Counted from the stretch's first letter, positions 35,471 through 47,311 are shown. The stretch: 64,000 nucleotides of DNA from Marasmius tenuissimus (GCA_029532415.1 JAQOTA010000053.1:2666001-2730000), one strand, 5' to 3'. Notes: generated from the sequence alone by a model not told the origin. A program made the numbers and translations.

Positions 35471-37928
35471 TCACCTTACTCCCACTTTTTCCTCGTAATA
35501 CTTCAAGAGCTGTGCGACGTCGTGACCGGTGAGAAATTTCGTTGGGAGAAGAAGCTGAGGAGCATTGAGCGAGTCAGAGAAGAGGGACAACGAATGTGCA
35601 CTTACTAGTAGCCAATAACGCAGGGCCTCCCATCCAGCCGCTCGTTGTATGATCTTCCAATACTCATCGATGAAGGATTGAACCCCTTCGACATAGTTGC
35701 GAATGAACACATTTCTTGTGTAGTGGTTCAACGTCCTCGCCACGCATGATTTATGAATTATGCACTCACCGGTTCAAGAAAATCCACCTTGCCCATAACG
35801 CATGCATGACTTTACACTCATCCCTGATATCGTCGACCTCAAAAATCTCTTCTTCTCTGTCCAAAACGACCCACGCCAGAACCCCAAACTGGTCCATAGG
35901 CAGTGTTCCCAATAGGTCATAAATTTTCGGCCCACCAATTCGACAAGAATACCTGATTACGATTTTTCCGTCGTCCGATTGTACGGGCAGGAAAGGGTAC
36001 TTTGCAGTAGGTCCGAGAGGATCGACCTCGACCTCTTCCTCGTCCCGCGCCGTCAAAGTGATCGGAGGTGAAATGGAGCGCGCCTTTTTCACGTGTATTA
36101 GTGGAGTAGAAGCAGAGGTCGATGGCTCTACTGTGGAAGCCACTGAAGATGCAAGAGCGCTAGACACATCGCGAGTCGACGCCGCGTTTCGATAGGAGAT
36201 GGTGGTGGTAAGTATGCTAGAATCTCGTGTGGAGATTTCCTCGCGAGACAACGTCGGAGTGGAGGATACTTCCCGTGCTTTCCCTTTCCCTTTGTCTTGC
36301 CCCCATTCTCGTTCGTACGCTTTGAGGTCATTTTTCAATTCTTCAAATTTCCATGGAATGTTTAAGTAGTTCTCTTCTTCGTAGGTCGTGTATTGAAGAT
36401 GGGGGTGAACTTGCGCGTCCGTGGCTGGGGCGTAGAGTAACGGCAGAGTAAGCTCAACGGTCCATCCCTTCAAAGTCAATATGAGCACAATCAATGAATA
36501 CTCCAGGGAAACGGAGCAAAACGGAGCAACCCCAAACTCACAGTCATCATATCACTCGTGCCCCTCACCCATCGCACCTGGACCTCACGGTGATCCCATT
36601 CCAAATGCTTCTGAAGAACATAACGGTTCGAGAACTTGCGGTGAAGCAGACAGAGCGGACAAGTCCAACTTGAAGGCGCTAATGGGGTCGTAAAACTAGC
36701 CGGGCCTCCATTGGCCTCGTAAATGTATGTGGCTTCAAGTTGTACAACCACGTTTTCGTCTTCCGAGTCCAAATAGACACCCCTGGCACGACAATGACTC
36801 CGGAAGCCGACGTACAGGTTGCGCTGCAGAAAAGGTAAGCGGCCCTTCGGCAGCCAAGAAACACATTCCTTCAACGAGTTAACGAGGGCACGTGTCGGTC
36901 CTTCGTCAACTTTGACTTTGGACGAAGTCGTATTAGTGAGAAGTATTGGTGGTTCAATGACCTGGATTTCCGAACCGTCAGTGTCGGAGTCGTCGGAGTC
37001 GTCATGAACCGGAAACTCTGAGTCGCTATCGCTTTCCGGTGGTTCTGGGACAGATGTCTTCCTTGCATACTTCTGTAGCGGACGTGGCTGAGAATTCGGA
37101 GGATCATATTCATCGACGTCCATCTCATGTGAGACAAGGCCATGGTCGGGGTCAAGGTAGGCACTGAACTCCGGCACACTGTCGGCGTGAGTGGTATGGT
37201 AGCGTTGAGTTGTCGTTGCGGAAGCAGTTGGCACACGCCGTCTCGGGGCTACTCCATCTTCGTCAGAGTCGTAGCCCGGCCAATCCCGGTTTTGAAGTTT
37301 AGGTAGCGTCTTCACTGGGAACCGCGGAGATGGACGCTGATCAACTGGATTTTGTGCAACCATCCTGGATGGTATCCTTCGGGAAGTCTTTCCAAGAGGA
37401 GTCTGATGAACTGATTTGACTGATTTGGTGACGAGTTGTTCTACTAACGCTGTGAGCATGAAATAACGACTGTAAGATGGAACCTACTATGACCACGGTG
37501 AAAAGTTCTGTGAGGTGTTTGAGATCCTGACGTGGGAGGCTGGGGGTGATGGCCGTTTGAGTAAGGGAGCGATGAAACCATCCAAAATTCACCTGAGATA
37601 GAACAGTGAATCCAGGCATCAGTTGTGCCGTTGTTGTGTCTCGCCGAGGAGCTGCAGATTTCCTCTGAACGGTCTTCATGCGAATCTGAGAGTTTCGTCG
37701 CTGTGCATCGAATTCATTATCTGAGGACGACAGCCGTGGTGTAGTTATTGTTTTACGGGCAGGCTTGATCGACTTTCGCGATAATGTTCTCTGCCGGGGC
37801 AACAGTGCGCCGTCATTGCCCTTGAATCGCTTAGCCTCCCTTGAAGGCCCACCAGAAGGGGCAAGGACAGACTTGGATGCAATGTACGCGTTACGAGGAG
37901 GATTATCTCGTGCACATGATTCATCCAT
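35471..37928 (-). CDS. Su(z)12-like VEFS-box Polycomb protein
   Basis: Probable PRC2 subunit, which with the EZH2-type methyltransferase sets H3K27 methylation in facultative heterochromatin. The N-terminal third is basic and Ser-rich with no clear domain (ARDNPPRNAY; RRDTTTAQLMPGFTVLS). A single C2H2 zinc finger follows: WTCPLCLLHRKFSNRYVLQ then HLEWDH. After a variable Ser-rich linker comes the VEFS box: MDQFGVLAWVVLDREEEIFEVD, HALWARWIFLNR, TLNHYTRNVFIRNYVEGV, SFIDEYWKIIQRAAGWEALRYW and a final helix HDVAQLLKYYEEK. Order and spacing match Su(z)12 (zinc finger, then VEFS). The intron between FLNR and TLNHY is only 34 nt (35736-35769). The start is the first ATG in frame. Confidence is good for the VEFS family; complex membership is inferred. 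Confidence 0.82.
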
Positions 37929-38663
37929 TGTCTACTGTATTATCGAAAATGGAGAGAAGTTGTTAGTGTGGGAGGGAACACAACAAGGCGTAGACAATGA
38001 TCGTGGTTCGAGTGAAAGACGCGACGATGGGCGCTTGTTAGACCACAACTTTACCAACCACGATCATGACGAAGCGCGAAGTCTCGTGTTCCCCTCTTTC
38101 CTAACATTTCACGGCCCCCACATATATTCTCTGTCTTTCTTGTTGTTGGTTGTGTTCAAGGAAACCACAATGTACGACGCGGTCGAGATAGAAAAGGAGG
38201 ATGGCAAAGAAAGACACGGGAAAGAATTGATGCAAGCTGGGGCATACGAGCAATTTCTGTGGGTTTCTGTGTCTCCGTTGGCCGTATCCAATGCTATCAC
38301 TTCTTGAAGGTGCGAAAAATCCTGTTTGCCTTTGACTATGGTGAGATTTGTGTATTGCTTTTTGTTACTCTGTGATTTACGCTAACTTACCTTGTCATGT
38401 TACTGTGCAATCAACTTGTTTTATAGTGTTCGTGTGGTCGAGCTGCGTTAGTCCGAGTAGCTCGAATAGCTTCAAACCAAGCAACTCTCAAGAAATGTGC
38501 CTTCCTCCAAGTTAACACGGTATCGAGTAAGAGGGCGTTTGTTTAACAAGATCCAAACAACTATTGATACAGACAGCAATTTATCTACAGAAGAATACGA
38601 GAAATGATCAAAGTCCTAAATAACAGAATTGTCAGGCCCATCGGTGTCCCATCGCTATCTCGT
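37929..38663. other. Intergenic region
   Basis: About 735 bp between the Su(z)12-like start and the Hsp20 stop. No gene, repeat or RNA seen. It includes the promoter of the Su(z)12-like gene. Confidence 0.45.
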
Positions 38664-39265
38664 TCAAGCAATAGTGATTTTCTTGGGCGCTGCCTCCTTT
38701 CCAGCCTTCGGGAAGGAGACTGTAAGAACACCGTCTTCAAGTCCGGCCTTGATTTCATCCTCCTATTGAAAGCACAATCAGTACTAGCCCACGGCCACGG
38801 GACGCACACATCCGCTTACATTGACACCTTGAGGAAGTCGCAAAGTCCTGGAGAACTTGCCGAATCGTCGCTCGCGAACGGCATAGCCATCGTTATTGTG
38901 CTCCTCAGAGATCTTGGTCTCTCCAGCAATCGTGAGGCGTCCATCGTGGACATCGATCTGGACGTCTTCTTTCTTCAAGCCGGGGAGTTCGAACGTCGCG
39001 GTGACTATATTCTTCTCAGCGTCCTCGTGGAGATCCATTCTATTGAAAGAGGGTTAGATGATGTCCGCATCTCTGAAGCACATGGCATGCTAAGGACATA
39101 CCTTGGTTTCAATGCTTGGGCGACAGCTGCGTCGGATCCTTGCCTCTGAAGGGCTTGCCCGCCTTCAACATTTGAAGGGGCATTTCGCCCGGACCTCGTG
39201 AAGAACTCGTCAAAGAAGCGGTCGAAGTTGTAGAAAGGCTCGTAGTAGTAGATGGAAGAAGACAT
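38664..39265 (-). CDS. Small heat-shock protein (Hsp20)
   Basis: Cytosolic alpha-crystallin chaperone that holds unfolding proteins in soluble form during stress. Three exons encode about 160 residues, the usual size. The N-terminal arm is aromatic (SSSIYYYEPFYNFDRFFDEFF). The alpha-crystallin domain begins MDLHEDAEKNIVTATFELPG, continues LKKEDVQIDVHDGRLTIAGE and RRFGKFSRTLRLPQGV, and ends with the canonical GVLTVSFPK. The short tail carries the I-x-I anchor as KKITIA. The start ATG follows directly from a promoter with a TATA box and two perfect heat-shock elements, so strong Hsf1 control is expected. Confidence 0.95.
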
Positions 39266-39348
39266 TGTGAGTGGTGAGTCGAGTACTAGTCGTGGTTGTG
39301 GTTGTAACTTGTCTTTGTCTGATGCTCCCTGCAGACCTTCAGGCCTGG

Positions 39349-39355
39349 TTTTATA
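39349..39355 (-). promoter_or_regulatory. TATA box of Hsp20 gene
   Basis: On the minus strand this reads TATAAAA, 84 bp upstream of the Hsp20 ATG at 39265 and just downstream of the heat-shock elements, the normal order for a heat-shock promoter. Confidence 0.8.
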
Positions 39356-39372
39356 CCTCTGGAACTTGTTGA

Positions 39373-39385
39373 GAACTTTCTTGAA
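39373..39385 (-). promoter_or_regulatory. Perfect heat-shock element 1
   Basis: Reads GAA-CT-TTC-TT-GAA, a perfect three-unit alternating nGAAn site for Hsf1, about 20 bp upstream of the TATA box of the Hsp20 gene. The element is visible directly; binding is inferred. Confidence 0.85.
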
Positions 39386-39470
39386 ATGTCTGCCAAAAGG
39401 TGACGTATCTCAAAGTAATTACTCAGCGCCAGCCGTGTTAAAGAGTCTGAGGAAGATGGAGGAGGTCTGC

Positions 39471-39483
39471 GAAAGTTCTGGAA
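39471..39483 (-). promoter_or_regulatory. Perfect heat-shock element 2
   Basis: Reads GAA-AG-TTC-TG-GAA, a second perfect three-unit Hsf1 site, about 85 bp upstream of the first. More TTC half-sites follow at 39508-39535 (TTTCGACCGTTCGAGC), so this may be an extended array. Confidence 0.85.
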
Positions 39484-39716
39484 CGATCACATGACCGTGT
39501 ACTGCCGAGCTTTCGACCGTTCGAGCACTTTCTGTGCCTTCGTACACTCTAGCTCACTATATTTAGCTGGTTAGTGATCAATCAAAGTTACGGACAGCTT
39601 GTAGAGCAATAGGCATGCTTAGCAGGACCGGAGGCCGGTCGTGGTTATTCCATGTTTTCCAATGACTGCACGATTTATAGGACGTCCGACCCAAAATATC
39701 AGTCATAAGCTCCCGA

Positions 39717-41893
39717 TCATAGAAGCCCAATCACATCCTGTAGTTGCGTCTTGGGTATCGCAGCGGGGTAGGCCCTTCTCGCAAGTCGCGTTTTTGTCTT
39801 TTGCTCGTACGCAAATCCATAGCCGACCAGTTCGAATTCGGAAAAGGCCCCTGCAAGGAACGAGAGACCAAAAGGAACACCAGGAGCAGGATATACTGTT
39901 AGCGGTCCCGCCCTTCCGATAGTGACATTATCAGAGAAGAATCCAAGTGGGACTGTGAATCCGTCAGTCAGGTAAGGGGTAAAACTTCGAAGGAACTATG
40001 CACCAGTGATGATAGGATATCCAGCGAGTGCTGGTCGAAACTATCAGTCTAGAAAAATCATCGACCGAAATGGAACACACCAGGCGGAGTCCACGTCAGG
40101 CCCGTCGCAGGAAGTACTAGCGCATCGAGGTTGTGATCGCGCAAAGCAGCGTCTATACCGCGCGTCCTTCCAAGGTCGTGATCGAATGCCAGAGCTTGGA
40201 AGTAAGTCGAGTTAAACCCGTTTGTGCGTTCTGAGTCTATGAGCCTGAAGGGCTAAGAATCAGAGGCATAGAAAGTGATGGCCCAAGCACAGCGGATACG
40301 CACAATGACTGGTCGGTAAAATTGACAGGCTTTTCGAGCTCAGGGTGGGCATTGTTGAAAGCAATCAAGTCTGCCAAACTTCTGACACCAGAAGGGTTCT
40401 CAAGCAAACTCTCGAAATATGCGTTAAGTTGCACCTAAAAAACACAAATAAATTCTTTATTCTAGCGCAGTTGAGTATCGCTTACTTACCTTGAAGTCAG
40501 TGTCAAGGACGATCGTTTCGTTATCAGAGACCAAGATTTCTTGTGCCGAGGGCAAGTCAGCCGGATCCACGATAGTAGCCCCCAGCCCTCTGATAGTTTC
40601 GAGAGCATTTTCGAATACGTCGATCACCCCAGGCCCGATGAATCTTTCTTGGAGGAATACTTGGCGTGGAACCCCAATTCGCTTCCCTTGAAGAGCATTC
40701 AAATTGAGGGCCTTGGTATAGTCGGGAACCACATCTGGTTGCGCCAGAGTGAAGTTGTCGTTTGGGTCTTTTCCGGCGATGACGGATAGTACGATGGCAG
40801 AGTCAGATACAGAGCGAGTCATAGGACCAATCGAGTCCTGGTTGGCCGAAATTGGAACGACTATGATCCATGCGGCGTAAGTCAAGCTGACGGGGGGGAC
40901 CGGTAGTATCGACCATACATACCTCCTGCACGAGAAGTTAGCCCAAGAGTGGGCCTGATTCCGACCGCGTTGTTGTAGCTCGAGGGACATGTTATACTTC
41001 CATCCGTATCACTACCGAGAGTAACTGTAACAAGCCCGATCGAAGCTGCTACACCTGAACCAGAGGACGAGCCACAAGAATCCGCGTTCGGGAAGTATGC
41101 GTTGGTGGTCTGCCCTCCTATACCAGACCATCCATTTGGTAGATTGCCTCTGTATGCAGCGAACTCCGAAAGGTTCGCCTTTCCTGTTCATGGACGTTCA
41201 ATCGAGATGGATCATCTAAAGACTTTTCGTACTCGCCTAGTATAATCGCGCCCGCTTTCCGTAGCCTCTTGACGACACCAGCGTCCTCTGGAACGACTGA
41301 CCCTAGGAGACTGAAGGATCCTGCAGTCGTATTCATTCCTGAACCCGACAGGAAAATCAAACACATGAATTTAGTTGACAAAACCTACTGGCTTACCTTC
41401 GAACGCGACAGTTGCAATGTTATCCTGCAAAGTAGAATATACGATGTCCCATTGAAACAATAACTGAACTCACATCAAGGGTCCACCTACCTTCAAGAGA
41501 ATCGGAATACCGTGAAGCAGACTGCGTTTCCCATCGAGTTGGCGTTCCTTATCCAAGGCCGCGGCTTGCTCTAATGCAGAAGGGTTTATCTCGAGTACCG
41601 CTCGTAAAGCTGGGCCTTTCAGGTTCACTTCTTCGATCCGTGCGAAATAAGCCTATCGATATGAACGTTCACTTCCAAGTATTACAAGCTAAAGGGGATC
41701 GCACCTTGACTAGATCAACACTCGTGAAAAGACCATCATCGAGTCCTTGTTGCAGTTCAATCACGGATGCCTCGTATAAGTCGGGGAATTTGGATGGCTC
41801 TTTCGCGACACCGAGTTGAAGATTCCCTGACCGTGAAAGCGCTGACGCGAAGCTGAGAAGATATACCGTGCAAAACACGGCCAGTAGTAACAT
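39717..41893 (-). CDS. Amidase signature family protein, tandem copy A
   Basis: Ser-Ser-Lys amidase. Motifs in order: a Lys at the end of HGIPILLK, GWSGIGGQTTNAYF, the Gly/Ser-rich signature GSSSGSGVAASIGLVTVTLG with SDTDGSITCPSSYNNAVG carrying the catalytic serines, then GPMTRSVSDSAIVLSVIAG, KRIGVPRQVFL and a C-terminal VYPAPGVPFGLSFLAGAFSE. The mature part starts after a hydrophobic segment (MLLLAVFCTVYLLSFASALS) that can act as a signal peptide. Many short introns are shared in position with copy B. All reading frames join cleanly, so it is not a pseudogene by sequence. It ends QLQDVIGLL. It lacks the 45-residue cytosolic N-terminal extension of copy B; a decayed remnant of it lies upstream (41982-42038). 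Substrate unknown. Confidence 0.9.
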
Positions 41894-42507
41894 GATCTTC
41901 TTGGTTCTTCTGAATGGCGCGGATGTGTTGAAGATCGTGGGTAGGGTTCAATGGCTTTATATATCGCGAGTCACCCTTAGTCTAGTCAAAGATAGCGAGG
42001 GAGGTGGTAACCTTGAAAGGAAGGGCCATGCGGTGCATGCAAGATCAAGAGAATATAGCTGGTGGTGGTGTGAAAAGAACAGGAAAGAAAGCCTGAACGA
42101 AGATCACCTGGCCGCGGCATCGGCAGCCACATTGCGAGGTTAAGCCAGAGCTGGCCATCACGGTCGCACAGCCTAGTACAGCGAAGTGCGTAGGCTCAAT
42201 CAGAATCTGCGGTCGTCAGTCGCCCTCGAGAAGGGTGAACAAGCCACCCATCGTCAAATGGCGACAAATGGAACCCGTGAAGATTGTTGGTACCGCCAGC
42301 TCGACATATCCTTCGGAAAGCGTCTGACCTGTACTAGTACGTACACGAATGCCAAAGATGAATGATTGGTGTCAGGCGGTTGCTCATTCGAAGTATGCCC
42401 TCATCGAAGCACGGAGTCTGGATGGTGTGGTTGTTTCATGCCTCCTAATCACTCCATGATTCGTACCAGTATGTTACACCACAATGATTGCATGTCTGAC
42501 CTCCTGA
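41894..42507. promoter_or_regulatory. Amidase A promoter and amidase B 3' region
   Basis: About 610 bp between tandem amidases. It contains a TATATAAA box for copy A on the minus strand (41954-41962) and the decayed N-terminal coding remnant described separately. No other gene is seen. Confidence 0.6.
41982..42038 (-). pseudogene. Decayed N-terminal extension of amidase A
   Basis: Nineteen codons from an ATG (42036-42038) to a TAG (41982-41984). They align without gaps to the first 19 codons of amidase B (44778-44834): both carry M, a Pro and Lys at positions 7 and 9, then TTSLA, then a closing Asp at position 18, after which A has TAG where B has CGC (Arg). Downstream, the A sequence continues in recognisable alignment to B but now contains a TATA box. 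This looks like the lost N-terminus of copy A, or a uORF if transcription begins upstream. Confidence 0.6.
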
Positions 42508-44834
42508 TTATGGAAGCCTCATCACGTCCTGCAGCTGCGTCTTAGGTATCGCATCGGGGTAAGCCCTTCTCGCAAGTCGCGTTTTTGTCTTTTGTTCGTA
42601 CGCAAACGCGTACCCAACCAGTTCGAATTCCGCGAAAGCCCCTCCAAGGAACGAGAGTCCGAAAGGAACACCAGGAGCAGGATATACTGTCAACGGTCCT
42701 GCGGTGCCGATATTGACATTGTCAGGGTAGAATCCAAGCGGAACTGCGAGATTATCAATAACCCGATTCCAGAATTGAAGATGTGAATGGAGCCTCGCAC
42801 CAGTGACGATAGGATATCCAGCGATTGCTAGTTTAAGCTATCAAATGGGAACATTCTCAATGAATGGAAATAAACATACCGGCTGGTCTCGTTCGTAAGA
42901 ATCCTGTCGCAGGAAGTACCAACGCGTCAAGGTCGTGGTCGTGTAAGGCAGCATCTATACCGCGTGTCCTTCCAAGGTCGTGATTGAGGGCCAGGGCTTG
43001 GAAATACGTCGTGTTGAAGCCATTGGTGCCCTCCGATTCTATCAGCCTGGAGATTATGAAGTATCAGAGACGTGAGAAGTGGCTTCTCAAGTTCAGTGCA
43101 TACATACGATGATTGGTTAGCGAAGTTTTCAGGCTTTTCAAGCTCGGGATTGGCGTCGTTAAAGGCAATCAAGTCTGCCAAGCTCCTGACACCGGAAGGA
43201 TTCTCGAGTAGACTTTCGAGATAGGCGTTGAGTTCCACCTGAAACATAATCTATCACCGAGGCCAGCACTATTCGTTACTCACTCACCTTGAAGTCGACC
43301 TCGGCAACGATTGTTTCGTTACCATGAGAGTCCAAGATCTCTTGTGCGGAGGGCAAGTCAGCCGGATCGACGACGGTAGCCCCCAGCTCTGTGATAGTCT
43401 CAAGCGCTTTTTCGAATGCATCGATGACCTCAAGTTCAGTGAATCTTTCCTCGAGAAATATTTTGCGGGGAACGCCAATACGTTTTCCTTCAAGGGCATT
43501 TGGATCAAGGGCCCTGGCGTAGTCGGGAACCACATCGGGCTGCGCCAGCGTAAAGTTGTCGTTCGGGTCTTTCCCAGCAATGACGGAGAGTACAATGGCA
43601 GCATCAGATACAGAGCGAGTGATAGGGCCAATCGTGTCCTGGTTTTTCGTAATCGGAATGGCTATTCGTGGAACGTAAGTTGGACTGTCGCCGGGTGTTA
43701 GTTGGAAAGACGATACCTCCCGCACGAGAAGTCAGTCCGACAGTGGGCTTGATTCCAACCACGTTGTTGTTACTGGCAGGACATGTTATACTTCCATCCG
43801 TCTCACCGCCCAGGGTGACTGTAACAAGTCCGATCGAAGCTGATACACCTGAACCAGAGGAAGAACCACAAGGGTCCGCATTCGGGAAGTACGCGTTTGT
43901 ATTCTGCCCACCCCGGCCAGACCATCCAGACGGTTGAAATTCATCTCTGGCATGAGAGAACTCCGAGAGGTTAGCCTTTCCTGGTTCACTGATGTTCAGT
44001 TGAGATGGCTTATCCACCGATATCTACTCACCCAGTATGATTGCTCCCGCCTTCCGTAGTCTCTTGACGACACCAGCATCCTCTGGAACAACAGATCCTA
44101 GAAGACTGAAAGATCCTGCAGTTGTGTTCATTCCTAGGGACAAGACAATCAAGCATGAGAAGAGGTGCAGGTGCGAGTACCACTGCCTCACCTTCGGACG
44201 CGACAGTTGCGATGCTATCCTGCATAACAGTACGAATGAATACGGCCTCAAACTACTCTCAAGATTTCGAGACCCCACATACCTTCAGAAGAACTGGAAT
44301 ACCGTGAAGTAAGGTGCGCTTCCCCAGAAGTTTGCGTTCCTTGTCCAAGACTGCAGCTTGCTGCAAGGCAGAAGGATTTATCTCTAGTACAGCTCGTAGA
44401 GTAGGACCGTTCAAGTTTACTTCCTCGATCCGCGCAAAATAGGCCTATGAAGATGAACGTTCAGTCCCAAGTGTCACTTGGAAAGCCGAAGGGGGTCGCA
44501 CCTTGACAAGATCAACACTCGTGTAAAGGCCATCATCCAGACCTTGTTGCAGTTCGGTCACGGAGGCCTCGTATAAGTCGGGGAATTTGGAGAAGTCTCT
44601 CGAGCCACTGAACTCGAAGATCTTCGACGGAGAAAGGGCTGATGCGAAGGTAAGAAGGTATATTATGCAAGGCAAAGCTAGCAGCAACACGACCCTCGAC
44701 CTCCACGACGGTGTGTGAGATGGTGAAGTCTCGGAGTACGGTCTGAGTCGCTTGATATCTTGCTGGTCGCCCTCGGTGCGGTCAACGGCAGCCAGGGAGG
44801 TGGTGCCCTTGAGCGGACGTCCACGATGGTACAT
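42508..44834 (-). CDS. Amidase signature family protein, tandem copy B
   Basis: Close paralogue of copy A with the same intron layout. It begins with a basic cytosolic segment of about 48 residues (MYHRGRPLKGTTSLAAVDRT) and then a hydrophobic helix (RVVLLLALPCIIYLLTFAS), which fits a type II membrane anchor. The amidase core shows ILGKANLSEFSHARDEF, GSSSGSGVSASIGLVTVTLG, GETDGSITCPASNNNVVGIK, GPITRSVSDAAIVLSVIAG and KRIGVPRKIFLEE. The C-terminus is VYPAPGVPFGLSFLGGAFAE and ends QLQDVMRLP. The catalytic Ser-Ser-Lys set is intact. The catalytic domain would face the secretory lumen or outside. Function is unknown beyond amide hydrolysis; its neighbour, a secreted GH79, does not specify a substrate. 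Confidence 0.9.
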
Positions 44835-45335
44835 GAAATATATGCAACAACAACAATCGAAAACGAATCTAGCTGGAGCTTGACGTGATGTGGAAAGAAA
44901 AGAATGGGATCAGCTGGGCGCGCAATAATGACATTCTGAGGATCACATTGATCGCACGGATAGAGAGGCTTCAGCGGTAAGTTGTGTTCCAGGCTCCAGT
45001 CTGTAGCTGTTTGGGGCTCAGAGGCCACAAGTCGCAGTATTTGGACGACACTCGTACCAGCATCATGGCGCGTCAAGTGAAGCCAAGCCCTGGCCAAGTC
45101 TGCTTACCGTGGTGCGAGTTAGGCTCAAGAGTATTATGTAAACTGTGCATTTCGGAACCCTAAAGAGCAGCCGTTTGGTAGATCCTTGAATACCCTCTCG
45201 CAGATCGTGATATGCGCACGAATTGTAACAAAAGGATTCTGATATCAAAACACTCATAGATGTCGGCTGGCCTTCTCTAAGGGTGACTTTGATTAACTTA
45301 GAAAGGATCGGTTCTGGATACATTGTCAAGTCGAT
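44835..45335. other. Amidase B promoter and GH79 3' region
   Basis: About 500 bp with no convincing gene. It holds the copy B promoter and, on the far side, the 3' UTR of the GH79 gene. Confidence 0.5.
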
Positions 45336-47311
45336 CTACAACTCCAACCTCACCAGCATTGCTTCACTGGCTCCTACAGCCAAGTCGAGTTCGCCGTTCT
45401 CGTTCAGATCCAGCTCTTCCTCCCCTGCAACGCCATCCACGCTCTCTGGAAGGCCATTTGTCGAGAAATTCCACCGCAAACCACCGAAAGTCACATCCGT
45501 GTCGGCAGATGCACCCCCGGGTGCAGTCAGCCTCCTTCCCGTCGCACGGCTCAACGACAGTCCCCTCACGCTGAACGTCGTGTTTGGTCGAGGGTAGGGA
45601 GTCGTGCTATTCCATTCGTTGAAATTTACGATCGCAATACGCGCGAGTCTGGCTGAGTCGTACAACGCGTATGCACTGATCTTTTCGTCAGAGGTTGGGG
45701 TGAGAGGGGAGATCTGCACCGGTCCCTCGTGTGATCCAATAGCTTCCGCAGCGAACTTGAGAGCGTACCAAGGAGGTCGAACTTTGGGTTGAATGTCGTT
45801 AATGGGCACAGGTTGCCAAGCAGACTAAAAAACACCAGTTAAGGACTTTCGGAGGCCCGGAAGACAGAGAACACACATATCCAAAAGTCGTTCCTTGGTG
45901 CATGTTGACGCGTTTGACATTCTGGAAGAATGATTGAGAAAGGGACTGGGAAGAAATGAATTGAACTCACGGAAGATGCAGCGTACAGAATATAATCTAT
46001 CCCCCATAACGCAGACCCCAGCACGCCCTCTTCAGTAAATGTTCAGGACTGCTATCACGCAAAGGATACAACATTAGGACTCACCAAACTGTTCCATCCC
46101 CAAATTGACGAAATCACTGTTGGTCTCCCCGAGGACAACATCGATGTCCTGGGTGTCAGGAGAAGACTGCAGGAATGCAATATGCCTGTTGACTTGAGAG
46201 ACGTTTGCGACGATAGCGGCGTGGTTCATGAACGTCCCTAACAGATTCACCGGAGCGCAATGAGACCGGGAAGATCATTACAGGTTGATAGAACATACTG
46301 CCTAGAGTGACCCAGGGTGCATTGCCCGCTGGATAACTACGTTGTGAGGTAAACAATCGAGGTAGGTCGCTCCTGTGCTGGAAGTTACTCACTTGTGCAA
46401 GGAGACACTTTGCAGGGACCCGTCTCGGTTGATGCCAGCATTGAAGGCAGTCATCCTTCACGGCGTACGATGAGCGTCAGGCATGCAGAATACAAGTAAA
46501 CTCACGTTGTCCAGGCAGGTTTATTGTTCCCCAGCCCCGAAAACACCAGTCCCTGGAACCATTTCTTCCCCTCCGTTCCTCCAACCTCAGAATTTTGGAT
46601 GGCCCTGTTATAGATCTGCTGGCTGAAGGTCCGCCACCGTTCGACATAATCAGCCACTGTCCAACTACTCGGAACGACTGCTTGGTCCGTGTACAGGTCC
46701 TCTTCGTTCCCAATCTCAAATGCTTGGAACCTCTCCGACCCAATCGCTTCCAATGCCCACTCGGCGCCTCTAACACTGTTGTTCACAGCGCCAGAATCGT
46801 TACGAACGAGCGGCAAATCGAAGACGAATTTAGTCGAAGGCGGGAACGTAGCGCCGTCAAAACACCTCTCAAACCAGAGTGGATTGATCGTTACGTTTAT
46901 CGGTATGCCGTTCGCCCCCGAGATGGTCTTAATCGTTTCCTCCTGGTCTTCGCGTAGAACATACGTCGTGCGATCGGCGGAGGTTCCACCCACTCGAATT
47001 TGTGGAGCCAAACCCCCGGACGACTCAGTCAAGGAATCGAGGAGGTTACGTGTAAAAGTGTTAGGCTGGGAGGCGCCAGCTCCTTGTCGCGTGTAATCTT
47101 GGAACCAGTGGATAGCGATCGAGAGTGATACGAAGTTGTTGACGATCGGGTTGGACACTTGGTCTGGCAGAGATGAAGATGGTGATAATATCACTGATTG
47201 CCCGTCAGCGCGGGAAGCATGAGCAAGCACGCACTTTTGGGTGGGCGATGAACGTGCTTGGAAGGAGGAAAGGAAAACGACAAGCGCTGTCAATGACTTG
47301 AGGGCCTTCAT
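45336..47311 (-). CDS. GH79 beta-glucuronidase
   Basis: Secreted glycoside hydrolase family 79, which removes glucuronic or 4-O-methylglucuronic acid from plant polysaccharides and arabinogalactan. It has a signal peptide (MKALKSLTALVVFLSSFQA). The TIM-barrel half carries FVSLSIAIHWFQDY, IRVGGTSADRTTYV, the acid/base Glu in FEIGNEEDLYTD and the nucleophile Glu in VVLGETNSDFVN. The beta-sandwich C-terminal half includes ISAYALYDSARLARIAIVN and FNEWNSTTPYP. NxT/S sequons are frequent. The product ends VGASEAMLVRLEL with a stop at 45336. Six or so short introns are used, including one that begins at the SLHKYPAGNAPWVTLG region. The start is the first in-frame ATG before the signal peptide. Exact activity within GH79 (glucuronidase or heparanase-like) is unknown. 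Confidence 0.92.

Noticed and set aside
39717..44834. One of the tandem amidases being a pseudogene
   Set aside because: Both copies splice into full frames with catalytic residues intact; only the N-terminal extension of copy A is broken.
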